Shown: positions 32,917-43,071 of the stretch, one piece after another
Layout of the letters: every line of letters begins with the position of its first letter
How positions within the stretch are numbered: position 1 is the stretch's first letter
Source: UBA1413 sp964567485
GTDB taxonomy: Bacteria; Bacteroidota; Bacteroidia; Bacteroidales; Prolixibacteraceae
Length of the DNA stretch: 64,000 nucleotides
Assembly: GCA_964567485.1 (NCBI GenBank)
Contig: CAZMMX010000014.1
Coordinates: forward strand, 8,041 to 72,040
Reading direction: 5' to 3'
Position numbers and translations under genes: made by a program
Notes under the pieces: generated by a model
What the model was told of the DNA's origin: nothing
The model's input: only the letters and a program-made list of their open reading frames with translations
Database searches by the model: none

Positions 32917-33786
32917 TCACAACGGCCTGGCCACCATGATTCCCGTGGCCATTTTACTGCTGTCAAGGTATTGCCGCAGGCTCTGGTCTGAGACCACCAC
33001 TTTATTCTCCCGGGAACTGGCATGGATGAAATGGAGCGATCTCCCCTGATGGATGGCAATCACAACATGGGAGACATCCAGCCCTTCGATGCCTGAGGTA
33101 ATGCCAATGATATCTCCGTCGAGGATCTGCCTTTCAGCTTCTGCCATCTGATCCCGGGGAATAAACCAGGTCATACGTCCGCTGATCTCCTTTTCTAAGG
33201 TTGTCAGTTCGGCAATAAGCTCCTCGTTCCCTTTGAGCACAGGATAACTGTCGGGGTGGGTGCTCATGAAATTCACCTGGTTGGGAACCATCATGTGGGC
33301 CATCTCCTGCGAAATGCTTTTCACCATTTTTTTGTGGTCATTATCGTAAATCCAATCGCTGAAGTAGTGCAACCGTGAACCATAGCCGTGGCGTATACCC
33401 CCGCGGTAACGGATCTTTTCCAGCTGTTCCGCGAACTTCGCGAAGCTCGGTTTTTTCATGGAGGCCGTGCGCGCCAGGGCCAGGCAGTTCTCGGCAAATG
33501 TGGTGCAATCCATCTCCCTGAGATTGATGACCATCTTCTCGTCTGCTCCGTTTTCCAGCGTGTGGGCGACATAGGGCGTTCCCAGAAAATGAAGGGCAAT
33601 ATCCCTGACCAGAATTCCGGGTTCAGGTTTTTCCCCCAAGGAGAATTTACGGAGGACCTCTACGGCCATGATACTGTCTGAAGCCTCATACAACAGTTGA
33701 TCATTCGCGGGAGCTTCCACCGATTTCCCTCCCCCGCAGGAGAATATCAGGAATAAAAGCATGTTTAGGGTGAGGATTTGTTTCAT
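32917..33786 (-). CDS. DUF1460 lipoprotein, probable cell-wall amidase/peptidase
   Basis: 289 residues from the ATG at 33786; the longer frame upstream has no signal sequence. Residues 1-17 form a lipoprotein signal with lipobox LIFSC (Cys17). The rest matches DUF1460: LGTPYVAHTLE, then MDCTTFAENC with the likely nucleophile Cys, GYGSRLHYFSDWI and DVSHVVIAI. The family resembles NlpC/P60 and N-acetylmuramoyl-L-alanine amidases acting on muropeptides. Last in a leftward run after ccsBA and an M20 enzyme; 49 bases after the latter. Confidence 0.85.
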   Translation of the reverse strand: MKQILTLNMLLFLIFSCGGGKSVEAPANDQLLYEASDSIMAVEVLRKFSLGEKPEPGILVRDIALHFLGTPYVAHTLENGADEKMVINLREMDCTTFAENCLALARTASMKKPSFAKFAEQLEKIRYRGGIRHGYGSRLHYFSDWIYDNDHKKMVKSISQEMAHMMVPNQVNFMSTHPDSYPVLKGNEELIAELTTLEKEISGRMTWFIPRDQMAEAERQILDGDIIGITSGIEGLDVSHVVIAIHQGRSLHFIHASSRENKVVVSDQSLRQYLDSSKMATGIMVARPL

Positions 33787-33835
33787 ACCGCCAAGACAAT
33801 TTATTTTTATGACCCTGAAAGTTAAGCCATTGGTG

Positions 33836-34900
33836 TTAACTCCGCTGAGTTTCATTTCCCGGGTATCCTTCCAGGAGGAGAATATACTTCTCTATCCCGT
33901 TTATGATCTCACTTTTGAGGATAAACTCACCGGCAGTGTGGGAACGTGCCGAATCGCCGGGGCCGATTTTCACGGACGGATAGGAAATGACGGCCTGGTC
34001 GGAAGTGGTGGGTGATCCGTAGAGGGGGATTCCCAGTTCCCTGGCTCTCTGAACAATGGGATGATCCGGGGAAATTCCCGATGAGTTCAGTCTGAAGGAG
34101 CGGGGGTGGACTTCCGAAGTGATGGCTCCGGAAATCATCATGAAGGCTTCTTCATTGCTGTAATGTTCATTGGTTCTGACGTCGGCGGTGAAGCGGCAGG
34201 TATCGGGGACCACATTATGCTGTGTACCGGCCTCTATCTGGGTGACGGTGATCTTCACGGGACCCAGGAGTTCCGACACCCGGGGAAACCGGAAACTGCG
34301 CAACAGGACGATGTCATCGAGGGCCTTATAGAGGGCGTTCTCCCCCTCCTCCCGGGCGGCATGCCCAGCCTTACCCCTGGCGACACAATCGAGGACCAGC
34401 AATCCCTTTTCGGCGATAGCCATCTCCATGCACGTGGGCTCCCCGACAATGACCAGCGAGGCAGGAGGCAACTCCCCGAGAATCGAACGCAGGCCTCCCT
34501 CTCCGGAATTTTCCTCTTCGGCAGAAGCGACAAAAATCAGATTGAAGGGAAGCTCCCGGCGATCGTAAAAATGAAGGAAGACGGCTAAAAGGGAGACCAG
34601 TGAGGCCCCGGCATCGTTGCTGCCCAAACCGGTAATCCGGTCTCCCTCTTCCAGAGGAATAAAAGGATCGGTGTTCCACCCGGTGGCCGGTCTCACCGTA
34701 TCGATGTGGGAATTGAGCATGACCACAGGCTTTCCCTCCCCTGCATAGTGATTTAAAGCCCAGGTGTTGTTCCCGGAACTTCTGAAGGGCACTCCTCTTT
34801 TTTTCAGAAATTCCCTGATGATGGCTGCGGCAGCATCCTCTTTCCCACTCAGAGAAGGAGTGCTGATCAAAGACTTCAGTAAGGTTATGAATTCTTCCAT
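33836..34900 (-). CDS. M20 family deacylase (ArgE/DapE-like; possible acylornithine or acylcitrulline deacylase)
   Basis: 354 residues. M20 zinc motifs are present: LNSHIDTVRP, GLGSNDAGAS, and SAEEENSGEGG with the general-base Glu, plus GEPTCMEMAIAEKGLL and the late His in ARSHTAGEF. The family removes acyl groups from amino acids. Because argF' at 51234 acts on an N-acylated ornithine, the organism needs such an enzyme, and this is the only candidate in the window; the specific substrate is inferred. It lies 21 bases after ccsBA, an odd neighbour for an arginine gene. Confidence 0.85.
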   Translation of the reverse strand: MEEFITLLKSLISTPSLSGKEDAAAAIIREFLKKRGVPFRSSGNNTWALNHYAGEGKPVVMLNSHIDTVRPATGWNTDPFIPLEEGDRITGLGSNDAGASLVSLLAVFLHFYDRRELPFNLIFVASAEEENSGEGGLRSILGELPPASLVIVGEPTCMEMAIAEKGLLVLDCVARGKAGHAAREEGENALYKALDDIVLLRSFRFPRVSELLGPVKITVTQIEAGTQHNVVPDTCRFTADVRTNEHYSNEEAFMMISGAITSEVHPRSFRLNSSGISPDHPIVQRARELGIPLYGSPTTSDQAVISYPSVKIGPGDSARSHTAGEFILKSEIINGIEKYILLLEGYPGNETQRS

Positions 34901-34921
34901 CGTCTAATTGGCAGATTATGG

Positions 34922-37900
34922 TTAAGTGGTTTCTCCGGGAAGTTCCGGATTCACCTTTCTTCTCTTTTTGTCAGAGCGCTGGGAGGTAATGGCCAGGACG
35001 GCCACTGCTGCGACAGCGATGTAAACTCCCGCAGGAACGGGGATAGGTTCTCCCTGGGCATAGGAATGGAGTCCCGACAGGTAATAGTTGACGCCGAAGA
35101 AGGTCATCAGCACCGATGCCAGTCCCACCAGGGTGGCCAGGCTGAGGGCGTACGTTCCGCGGAAACCGGGGATTTTATGCATGTGGACGATAAAGGCATA
35201 GACCAGGATGGTCACCATGGCCCAGGTCTCCTTGGGATCCCAGCCCCAGTAACGTCCCCACGATTCATTGGCCCATACTCCTCCGAGGAAGGAGCCTATG
35301 GTGAGCATATACAGGCCGGTGATCATGGCCATTTCGATAATCAGCACCAGCTCACGGAGGGTAAATCCGATTCTGGGGTTGCTATTATCCGCGTCGATGA
35401 TAATCAGCACCAGGTTTACCACTCCCAGCAGGGCAGCCATGGCAAAAAACCCATAACTGGCGGTGATCACAGCCACATGGATGACCAGCCAGTAGGATTT
35501 CAGCACGGGCACGAGATTGGTAAGCTCGGGGTTCATCCAGCTCATGCCGGCCACAAAGAGGGAAATGGCAGCCAGAATGGTGGTGATGGCCAGAGTCATC
35601 GGTGAACGGCGGGCAAAGAAGAGCCCCGCCAAACCGGTTGCCCAGCTGATATAAAGCATGGTCTCATAGCCATTACTCCAGGGAGCATGCCCCGAAATAT
35701 ACCACCTGATCGCCAGTCCGGCCGTGTGTACCAGCAACAGGACAAAAACCACCCAGAAACCGCTCTTTTCCCAACGCCCCGGCCAGGTCTGGGAGGAGAG
35801 AAGGGAGACAAACTGAAAGACCAGCAATAGCAGTCCCACAAGAATGTAGAGTTTTGAGAGCTTGCTGTAAATGTTAAAGTTGGTATAGAAAACTTCGAGG
35901 TGGGTTTTGATGGTCGGGGGATAGATGGCGGCTCCCAATCTTTGCTGATTTTCCTTCAGCCGCTGCAGGAAAGCGCCGGCATCGCCGTAATTACCGCTGA
36001 TCGTGGCCCCCTTAAGTGCCGCGAAATAATCTCCCAGAGCTTTTGAGGAGAACTCCGCCACTTCAGGCAGCGGCGATTTGGCCGCATCGGCAGGAGAAAG
36101 CCATTTATTGGCAGCATCTCCCGGGACCGGGAAGATGGTCAGGAATCCTCCAGTCATGAACTTGTACAGAATGTTCACCCTCTCGTCCACGTTGACGACC
36201 TCCTTGTCGAATTTATTGCGCTCTGCCGCTCTTTTTGCATAGGCCTGGTCCACATATTCGCGAAGTTTGTACTCCCCCTGGTGGTCACTCAGCAGACTGT
36301 TAAAGGATACATATCCGTCAGGGGCACTCAGGATCCGGCGTAATTCGGCATCACCCACCTTAATGACCGGAATACTCCTCCACTTTTCGGGGTCCAGCAT
36401 CATGTCGAGCATCACCTGCACAGGAGAGAGACCGTTGAAGCTTCCTTTTTTGGCCACTTTACGAAGTACTTCGGAAGCCAGGGTATTGACGGGCTCTATG
36501 CGCCCCTCGTTACTCTGAACCAGAAGGGTGCCGAACTCACGGGCGTGGCCGGGATCTGCAGGATGGTCGCTCTGCTGGGCCACCGCTGTTATCGCAGGGA
36601 AAAACATCGCCCCCACCAACAAAACGGGAAAGAGTCTCCTTCTCTCCTGTCCCAGGCGTGCCGAAGCCCTGGCCAGCACCGAAAAACGCGAACGCCTGCT
36701 GAAAAGGGCCAGGACCATTCCCAGGGCCATCAGAAAATACCCGGCATAGGTTACCATGGTCCCCCACCAGTCATAATTCACCGATAGGATAGTCCCCTTC
36801 TCATCTTCATCAAATGAAGACTGGAAAAAGCGGTAGCCGTTGTATTTCAAAATATTATTCATAAAAATCCGGAAAGGTCTCTCCACGTTGTGGCCGGTAT
36901 CGACCAGGGTGACCTCGCTGGCAAAAGAGGAGGGACTGTCGGAACCTGGATATCTTTCGATCTGAAAATCATTAAGCCTGAGGGAGAATGGCAATTCATG
37001 GACCACGCTTCCATAGGAGACGTTCACGCTGACGCCGCCCAGGGTTACTGATTCCTCCCGGCCCAGGGTACCCTTCCTTCCGAAAACAAAAAGCTCACGG
37101 CTCTCGTCACCGAGAGTAATGGCAAGGTGAAGAGCGTCTTCACTCATGGAGCCTGCATGTTCAGGGACATACACCAGTTCGGCCTTTCCCTTTTCGAGGT
37201 ATTTTTTAAGGACAAAACCGGTCGTGCCCGTCTGGTATATCATCCTTTCCATAAGAGGATGAAGGGTGTCGGGGGCCAGGGCTATGAGCTCCTGCTGCTG
37301 CATGCCCGTAAGAAAAACCGAATCAGGAGCACTGAAAAAGACTTTCTCTCCGCTGGCCACAATACGTATAAAAGAGGTGTCACTCTGCGGGGAAAAGGCA
37401 AAGCGCTGTTCTCCTGCCAGGGCTGATTCACCCTGACGCAGGAGCAGGTCGTACCTGCGACCGGACCGGTCCACCGCCATCAAGGCTACCATGGGTTCCC
37501 CCGACGGCTCTTCCACCACACTTTCCGCCGCTGAAGGCACATACTTCAGGTTCTTCAGGGAAAGCTGCCTGCCGCCAATTTCGCCATGTGCCTTAAACCG
37601 GTTGGAGGTATAGGGTGAAAACCGCACCTCTTCAGCGAGTCTGAGGGTATCGGTGCCATCGGTGGCCGTCACAGTGACATAGGTGGCCTCGGTGACCAGC
37701 TGGTTGTTCATCTCCCCCTCCCTGATATGGAGCGACCCCTCAAAACCAGTGTACCTGGTGATGGCCGAACCGGCAAGGATCACCAGAAATGCCCCGTGGA
37801 ACAGCACGACTACAGGCTTCTTTCGCGACCACAATCCGTAGTGAAAAATACTCCCCACCAGGTTCACCGCAAGTAACAACAACAACACCTCAAACCACAG

Positions 37901-38041
37901 GGCATTATAAACCAGGATCCTGGCAGTTGCCGTACCGTAATCATTTTCGATGAAAGTGGCATAGGCAATGGCAAAAGCAAAAATCACCAGCAGGACTCCT
38001 GTGGTGGTCATTGAGAAAAGGGTAGCCGATATTTTTCTCAT
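34922..38041 (-). CDS. ccsBA: Fused cytochrome c biogenesis protein CcsBA (ResB-CcsA)
   Basis: 1039 residues. The N-terminal part (to about 470) is ResB-like with three early membrane helices and a large periplasmic domain, including FHGAFLVILAGSAITRY. A fourth helix and a periplasmic segment follow. The C-terminal 350 residues are CcsA with about eight helices and the haem-handling WWD motif WGRYWGWDPKETW (about 928-940), flanked by conserved His residues. System II synthases export haem and attach it to CxxCH of apocytochromes. Fusion in one chain occurs in Bacteroidota and epsilonproteobacteria. Its 5' side is a 679-base region with no clear gene. Confidence 0.93.
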   Translation of the reverse strand: MRKISATLFSMTTTGVLLVIFAFAIAYATFIENDYGTATARILVYNALWFEVLLLLLAVNLVGSIFHYGLWSRKKPVVVLFHGAFLVILAGSAITRYTGFEGSLHIREGEMNNQLVTEATYVTVTATDGTDTLRLAEEVRFSPYTSNRFKAHGEIGGRQLSLKNLKYVPSAAESVVEEPSGEPMVALMAVDRSGRRYDLLLRQGESALAGEQRFAFSPQSDTSFIRIVASGEKVFFSAPDSVFLTGMQQQELIALAPDTLHPLMERMIYQTGTTGFVLKKYLEKGKAELVYVPEHAGSMSEDALHLAITLGDESRELFVFGRKGTLGREESVTLGGVSVNVSYGSVVHELPFSLRLNDFQIERYPGSDSPSSFASEVTLVDTGHNVERPFRIFMNNILKYNGYRFFQSSFDEDEKGTILSVNYDWWGTMVTYAGYFLMALGMVLALFSRRSRFSVLARASARLGQERRRLFPVLLVGAMFFPAITAVAQQSDHPADPGHAREFGTLLVQSNEGRIEPVNTLASEVLRKVAKKGSFNGLSPVQVMLDMMLDPEKWRSIPVIKVGDAELRRILSAPDGYVSFNSLLSDHQGEYKLREYVDQAYAKRAAERNKFDKEVVNVDERVNILYKFMTGGFLTIFPVPGDAANKWLSPADAAKSPLPEVAEFSSKALGDYFAALKGATISGNYGDAGAFLQRLKENQQRLGAAIYPPTIKTHLEVFYTNFNIYSKLSKLYILVGLLLLVFQFVSLLSSQTWPGRWEKSGFWVVFVLLLVHTAGLAIRWYISGHAPWSNGYETMLYISWATGLAGLFFARRSPMTLAITTILAAISLFVAGMSWMNPELTNLVPVLKSYWLVIHVAVITASYGFFAMAALLGVVNLVLIIIDADNSNPRIGFTLRELVLIIEMAMITGLYMLTIGSFLGGVWANESWGRYWGWDPKETWAMVTILVYAFIVHMHKIPGFRGTYALSLATLVGLASVLMTFFGVNYYLSGLHSYAQGEPIPVPAGVYIAVAAVAVLAITSQRSDKKRRKVNPELPGETT

Positions 38042-38720
38042 ACGATAGAATATTCCGAAGGGTCAACCATACTAAAAGAACATATAGAGTCCATGCGCTC
38101 GCCGGAATTCAGATTACAGAGTGCCAAGATAGGAATGTTTATTCAAAAATAAAACCATCCTGACGGGGAGCCATTCCCATCGGTTCAACCCTGTAGGGCC
38201 ACTGTTTGCCAGGCTCCGGGGAAAAAACAGACGGTTATTTTACGGACTATTGGGCCTGCTCTTCTTCCTGCTCTTCATTTTCCGTAACACCGGCATGATT
38301 CCCATGGTCATAGATTTCAGGCCACTCGCTGAATATACTGCGGAAGTTGGCCAGGCAACACCATCCATGCCATCACTCCCGAACACACCCATCGGCCCCT
38401 CCTTGACACATGATGACAAAAAAAACAGAATAGATAACCCGAAGGCTAAATCCCCATTAAATTCCTGAAGCCCACCATCATATGTTTTAGGTCGTGATTA
38501 ATTCCCATCAACGTCACTCATGAATAATGGACTCCGGTAAAAAAATATTCGATGAGAATATACCGCTACGGAAAAGGGAATGACATATTAAACCCCGGCA
38601 ATTGACAGATGTCAATTTTTGCCCGACCGGTTCACATTGAGGTCCTGACAATTCCCGGTCAACTGGGTATGGTTTTCCAGTTGCTTATCGATATTCTTTC
38701 CGGCGTTTCCCGGAATCTGA
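38042..38720. other. 679-base region without a confident gene between carB and ccsBA
   Basis: Open frames here are short and lack ATG starts or family signals; the longest (plus strand, 38133-38468) has only a TTG start. Seen: an inverted repeat at 38600-38617; and on the minus strand a hairpin with ATATTC arms (about 38545-38561), nested in CGGTA/TACCG, with a run of T on its 3' side, which could be a weak terminator for carB. A near -7 box TATCTTGG (minus strand, one mismatch) may serve ccsBA. One minus-strand frame with an acidic Glu/Gln end might be a decayed gene, but I could not support it. Confidence 0.5.
38600..38617. repeat. Inverted repeat AATTGACA-GA-TGTCAATT
   Basis: Two perfect eight-base arms separated by two bases, 104 bases after the carB stop. 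The same octamer arms form the core of the inverted repeat before grpE at 30975-31015, with a different spacing. No T-run follows on either strand close enough to call it a terminator. Confidence 0.6.
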
Positions 38721-41700
38721 TTAATAATCGCTCCAGCTTTTTATGGCCAGGGTTTCGGGGGAGTATTTGCAAATGGCATAGACGAATGCCGAGGCTACCC
38801 TGGCATTGGTGATCAGCGGAATATTGAAATCGATAGCGCTGCGACGGATGTGGTATCCGTTTCGCAGTTCCCTGCGGGTAAAGTTCTTGGGGATATTGAT
38901 CACCAGGTCGATTTGCTTAGAGGTCAGATACTCAATGGTATTGGGGTGGCGGTCTTCCTCATCGGGCCAGTGAAGGAGGGAGTTTTCCACGCCGTTATCC
39001 AGGAAAAATTTATGGGTTCCTTCGGTGGCGAAGAGATGGTATCCGCGGTCGCGGAGCATCCGGGCGCTGGCCAAAAGTTCCACTTTTGACCGGGAAGGCC
39101 CCGAAGAGATGAGGATGTTCTTCTTCGGGATGGTATAGCCCACCGAGAGCATGGCCTTGAGGACCGCCTCATAATAGTTTTCTCCGATGCATCCCACTTC
39201 ACCCGTGGAGGCCATATCGACGCCCAGCACCGGATCGGCATTCAGCAACCGGGCAAAAGAGAACTGCGGGGCCTTGACCCCCACATAGTCAAGCTCGAAG
39301 AGCGACTTGTCGGGTTTATCGACCTTTTGTCCCAGCATCACCCGCGTGGCTATATCGATCAGGTTGAGCTTCATGACCTTCGAAACAAAGGGGAAACTGC
39401 GTGATGCCCGCAGGTTGCATTCGATGACCTTGATGTCATTGTCCTTGGCCAGAAACTGGATATTGAAAGGCCCGGTGATCTGTAGCGAAGCCGCTATTTC
39501 CCGGGATATCCTCTTTACCCTGCGAATGGTCTCCACATAGAGCTTTTGAGGGGGGAAAACGATGGTGGCATCGCCCGAATGGACGCCGGCGAATTCTACG
39601 TGTTCCGAAATGGCATAAGCGATGACTTCCCCGCCAGAAGCCACGGCATCCATCTCGATCTCCTTGGCCTGTTCGATGAATTCACTCACCACCACCGGAT
39701 GTTCCCGGGAGACATCAGCCGCCATTTTCAGGAAGTGGTCGAGCTGTTCATCGTTGGAGACCACGTTCATGGCAGCCCCCGACAGTACATAGGAAGGCCT
39801 GATAAGAACCGGATAGCCCACCGTGGCGATGAAGCTCTGGATCCCGGCAGTGGTGGAGAGCTTGGCCCACCGGGGCTGGTCGACTCCCAGCCGGTCGAGA
39901 AGGGAGGAGAATTTATCGCGGTCTTCAGCCCTGTCTATGTTTTCGGGTGATGTGCCCAGCACCGGCACCTGCCTGCGCCAAAGCTTCATGGCCAAATTGT
40001 TGGGAATCTGTCCGCCCATCGAAAGTACGACTCCCAGAGGTTGTTCCAGCTCCACAATGTCGAGAACACGCTCAAAACTGAGTTCATCAAAATAGAGGCG
40101 GTCACAGGTATCGTAATCGGTACTCACCGTTTCGGGATTGTAGTTGATCATCACCGAGCGATAGTTCTGATCATGGATGGTTTTCACGGCATTCACCGAG
40201 CACCAGTCAAACTCGACGGAACTGCCGATACGGTATGCCCCTGACCCCAGGACGATGACGCTGCGGCCGTCGTGGTTAAACTCCACATCGTGCTCCACAC
40301 CGCTGTAAGTCACATACAGGTAATTGGTCATGGCAGGATACTCCCCGGCCAAAGTGTCGATCTGCCTGACGACGGGGAGGATGCCCAGTGATTTTCGGTA
40401 TTCCCTGACCTTCAACAGGTTATCCTCCACCTGGCGGTTCTCTCCCTTGATGACCAGCCGCGAGATCTGAAAGTCAGAAAAACCGGCAATTTTTGCTTCC
40501 CTGAGGAGCACGGCAGGAAGAGCCTCCAGGGTGTCAAACTGGAGGAGCCGGTTCCGGAGGACGAAGATTTTCTGCAGTTTTCCCAGGAACCAGCGGTCGA
40601 TGCTTGTGCGCCGGTGGATATCATCAATGGACAGCCCCCTGTGGAAGGCTTCGGCAATGGCAAATATCCTGCGATCGGTGGGGTGGGCCAGCTCTTCTTC
40701 CATGGCTTCGATGGTGATCTCCTCGCGGTTGGCCACAAAGCCGTGCATCCCGGTGCCAGTCATTCTGATACCCTTCTGGATAGCCTCTTCAAAGGTACGG
40801 CCGATGGCCATGATCTCGCCAACGCTCTTCATGGAACTGCCGATGGTGCGTGAGACCCCGTAAAATTTGCTGAGGTCCCAGCGGGGGATTTTCACCACGC
40901 AGTAATCGAGGGCGGGTTCAAAGCAAGCCGTGGTCACCCGGGTGACCGCATTTTTCAGCTGATGGAGGCCATATCCCAATCCCAGTTTGGCAGCCACAAA
41001 GGCCAGAGGATATCCCGTGGCCTTAGAGGCCAGGGCCGAGGAACGCGACAGACGGGCATTCACCTCGATCACGCGGTACTCTTCCGAGGCGGGATCCAGG
41101 GCAAACTGTACGTTGCACTCTCCCACCACCCCAACTCTGCGGATAATGCTGATGGCAACAGCCCTGAGCTTATGGTACTCTGTATTGGTCAGGGTCTGCG
41201 AGGGGGCCACTACGATACTCTCGCCGGTATGGATCCCCAGGGGGTCGAAATTCTCCATGTTGCACACCGTTATGCAGTTGTCAAAACGGTCACGCACCAC
41301 TTCGTATTCCACCTCTTTCCAACCCTTGAGTGACTCTTCGACGAGAATCTGGGGGCTGTAGGTAAAGGCTTTGGCCGCCAGTTCTTCCAGTTCTGCCCTG
41401 TTGTTGCAGAAGCCGCTTCCCAGTCCCCCAAGAGTATATGCCGCCCTGATGATCAGCGGGAAACCCAGTTGTTCGGCAGCAGCCAGGGTCTCCTCCATGT
41501 TGACGGCAGCCATGCTCCGGGGCGTCATCACCCCGATTTCCCCCAGCATGCGTGAAAAAAGCTCCCGGTCCTCCGTCTCCATGATCGCCCCCACGGGAGT
41601 CCCCAGAACCTTCAGGTTATACTTTTCCAACACCCCTGACTTGTGCAGGGCTACCCCGCAATTCAGGGCCGTTTGTCCCCCGAAGGCCAGCATGATACCC

Positions 41701-41948
41701 TGGGGTTGCTCCTTCTTAATGACCTCCTCCACAAAAAAGGGAGTCACCGGCAAAAAATAGATCCTGTCGGCAATATCTTCAGAAGTCTGGATGGTGGCGA
41801 TGTTGGGGTTGATCAACACCGTCGAAATTCCCTCTTCCTTCAGGGCTTTCAGGGCCTGGGAGCCACTGTAGTCAAACTCTCCGGCCTCACCGATTTTAAG
41901 AGCTCCCGACCCCAGGAGCAATACCTTATTTATGCTTTTATCTATCAT
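38721..41948 (-). CDS. carB: Carbamoyl-phosphate synthase large subunit
   Basis: 1075 residues, the normal size. Two homologous ATP-grasp halves are evident, each opening with a Gly-rich motif: GSGALKIGEAGEFDYSGSQ near residue 13 and VLGSGAYRIGSSVEFDW near 560. The last 140 residues are the MGS-like allosteric domain (LISSGPSRSKVELLASARML...LFATEGTHKF), which in E. coli binds UMP and ornithine. With CarA it makes carbamoyl phosphate for arginine and pyrimidines. It starts ten bases after carA, so both share the carA leader. Confidence 0.98.
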   Translation of the reverse strand: MIDKSINKVLLLGSGALKIGEAGEFDYSGSQALKALKEEGISTVLINPNIATIQTSEDIADRIYFLPVTPFFVEEVIKKEQPQGIMLAFGGQTALNCGVALHKSGVLEKYNLKVLGTPVGAIMETEDRELFSRMLGEIGVMTPRSMAAVNMEETLAAAEQLGFPLIIRAAYTLGGLGSGFCNNRAELEELAAKAFTYSPQILVEESLKGWKEVEYEVVRDRFDNCITVCNMENFDPLGIHTGESIVVAPSQTLTNTEYHKLRAVAISIIRRVGVVGECNVQFALDPASEEYRVIEVNARLSRSSALASKATGYPLAFVAAKLGLGYGLHQLKNAVTRVTTACFEPALDYCVVKIPRWDLSKFYGVSRTIGSSMKSVGEIMAIGRTFEEAIQKGIRMTGTGMHGFVANREEITIEAMEEELAHPTDRRIFAIAEAFHRGLSIDDIHRRTSIDRWFLGKLQKIFVLRNRLLQFDTLEALPAVLLREAKIAGFSDFQISRLVIKGENRQVEDNLLKVREYRKSLGILPVVRQIDTLAGEYPAMTNYLYVTYSGVEHDVEFNHDGRSVIVLGSGAYRIGSSVEFDWCSVNAVKTIHDQNYRSVMINYNPETVSTDYDTCDRLYFDELSFERVLDIVELEQPLGVVLSMGGQIPNNLAMKLWRRQVPVLGTSPENIDRAEDRDKFSSLLDRLGVDQPRWAKLSTTAGIQSFIATVGYPVLIRPSYVLSGAAMNVVSNDEQLDHFLKMAADVSREHPVVVSEFIEQAKEIEMDAVASGGEVIAYAISEHVEFAGVHSGDATIVFPPQKLYVETIRRVKRISREIAASLQITGPFNIQFLAKDNDIKVIECNLRASRSFPFVSKVMKLNLIDIATRVMLGQKVDKPDKSLFELDYVGVKAPQFSFARLLNADPVLGVDMASTGEVGCIGENYYEAVLKAMLSVGYTIPKKNILISSGPSRSKVELLASARMLRDRGYHLFATEGTHKFFLDNGVENSLLHWPDEEDRHPNTIEYLTSKQIDLVINIPKNFTRRELRNGYHIRRSAIDFNIPLITNARVASAFVYAICKYSPETLAIKSWSDY

Positions 41949-41958
41949 GAAGTTCTGA

Positions 41959-43050
41959 TTACAGGGTTATTTTTCGCGGGGAGCTCATCATTTGCAGGAA
42001 TTCATCGAAGAGGAATTCCGTATCGACCGGACCGCTGGAAGCTTCAGGGTGGAACTGAACCGAGAAGAAGGGTTTTTCGCGGTGGCGGATACCTTCGTTG
42101 GTACCATCGTTCACATTGGTAAAGAGGGGTTCCCACTCCGCGGGGAGAGAACCGGGGGCCACGGCATATCCGTGGTTCTGGGAAGTGATGAAACAACGGT
42201 CGGTTCCTGTGAGCAATACCGGTTGGTTATGGCCCCGGTGGCCGAATTTCAGCTTGTAGGTAGAGGCGCCGGCGGCACGGGCCAGGAGCTGGTTGCCCAA
42301 ACAGATGCCCATGATGGGTTTTCCACCTTCCAGGGCTTTGCGGACATTAACCACGGCAGCATCACAAAGAGCAGGATCCCCCGGACCATTGGAAAGGAGT
42401 ACCCCGTCATGCTCTTCCGCCGTGAAATCATAATCCCAGGGAACCCTCACCACGGTGACCCCCCGGGCAAGAAGGCACCTGATGATATTGTTCTTGACGC
42501 CGCAGTCCACCAGAACCACCTTGCGCGCCCCTTCACCGTATACCCTCTTCTCAGGAGTGCTGACACGCGCCACTAGGTTCTCCAGGTTGGGGTCATAAAA
42601 CTCCACAGGATCATCGCTGAACTCTATCTTCCCCAGCATCGATCCCCGGGAACGAAGGATCCTGGTGAGGGCCCTGGTATCAATCCCCGTGATGCCGGGC
42701 ACCCGGTTCTCCACCAGCCAATCAGCCAGACTGGTTTGGGCATTCCAGTGACTGTACAACTCAGCATAGTCAGAAACCACCAGTCCCGAAGCCATGATCC
42801 GCTGCGACTCCAGGAAGCGGCTGATTCCCCCATTCTCTTCGCGGGATGGAACCCCGTAGTTGCCCACCATCGGGAAGGTGGGCACCAGGATCTGCCCCGT
42901 ATAGGAAGGATCACTCAGACTCTCGGGATACCCCGTCATGCCCGTGTAAAAAACAACCTCCCCAGCCACCGATCCCCTGTAGCCAAACGACTGCCCCTTA
43001 AAAACACTCCCGTCTTCCAGGATCAGTCTCACTTCATCGCTTAATGCCAT
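41959..43050 (-). CDS. carA: Carbamoyl-phosphate synthase small (glutaminase) subunit
   Basis: 363 residues from the ATG at 43050 (MALSDEVRLILEDGSVFKG), the usual family start; the frame is open 31 codons further but those lie across the leader terminator. The N-terminal CPSase small-chain domain is followed by a class I glutaminase with nucleophile Cys in GICLGNQLL and the His-Glu of FHPEASSGP. It releases ammonia for CarB. Only 21 bases separate the ATG from the T-run of a terminator hairpin, so expression probably depends on read-through. Divergent from argR. Confidence 0.98.
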   Translation of the reverse strand: MALSDEVRLILEDGSVFKGQSFGYRGSVAGEVVFYTGMTGYPESLSDPSYTGQILVPTFPMVGNYGVPSREENGGISRFLESQRIMASGLVVSDYAELYSHWNAQTSLADWLVENRVPGITGIDTRALTRILRSRGSMLGKIEFSDDPVEFYDPNLENLVARVSTPEKRVYGEGARKVVLVDCGVKNNIIRCLLARGVTVVRVPWDYDFTAEEHDGVLLSNGPGDPALCDAAVVNVRKALEGGKPIMGICLGNQLLARAAGASTYKLKFGHRGHNQPVLLTGTDRCFITSQNHGYAVAPGSLPAEWEPLFTNVNDGTNEGIRHREKPFFSVQFHPEASSGPVDTEFLFDEFLQMMSSPRKITL

Positions 43051-43071
43051 AATTCTGCAAAGTAAAAGTTT

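Noticed and set aside
38250..38468. Plus-strand 72-codon frame with hydrophobic start
   Set aside because: Only a TTG start, no family resemblance and no ribosome site.
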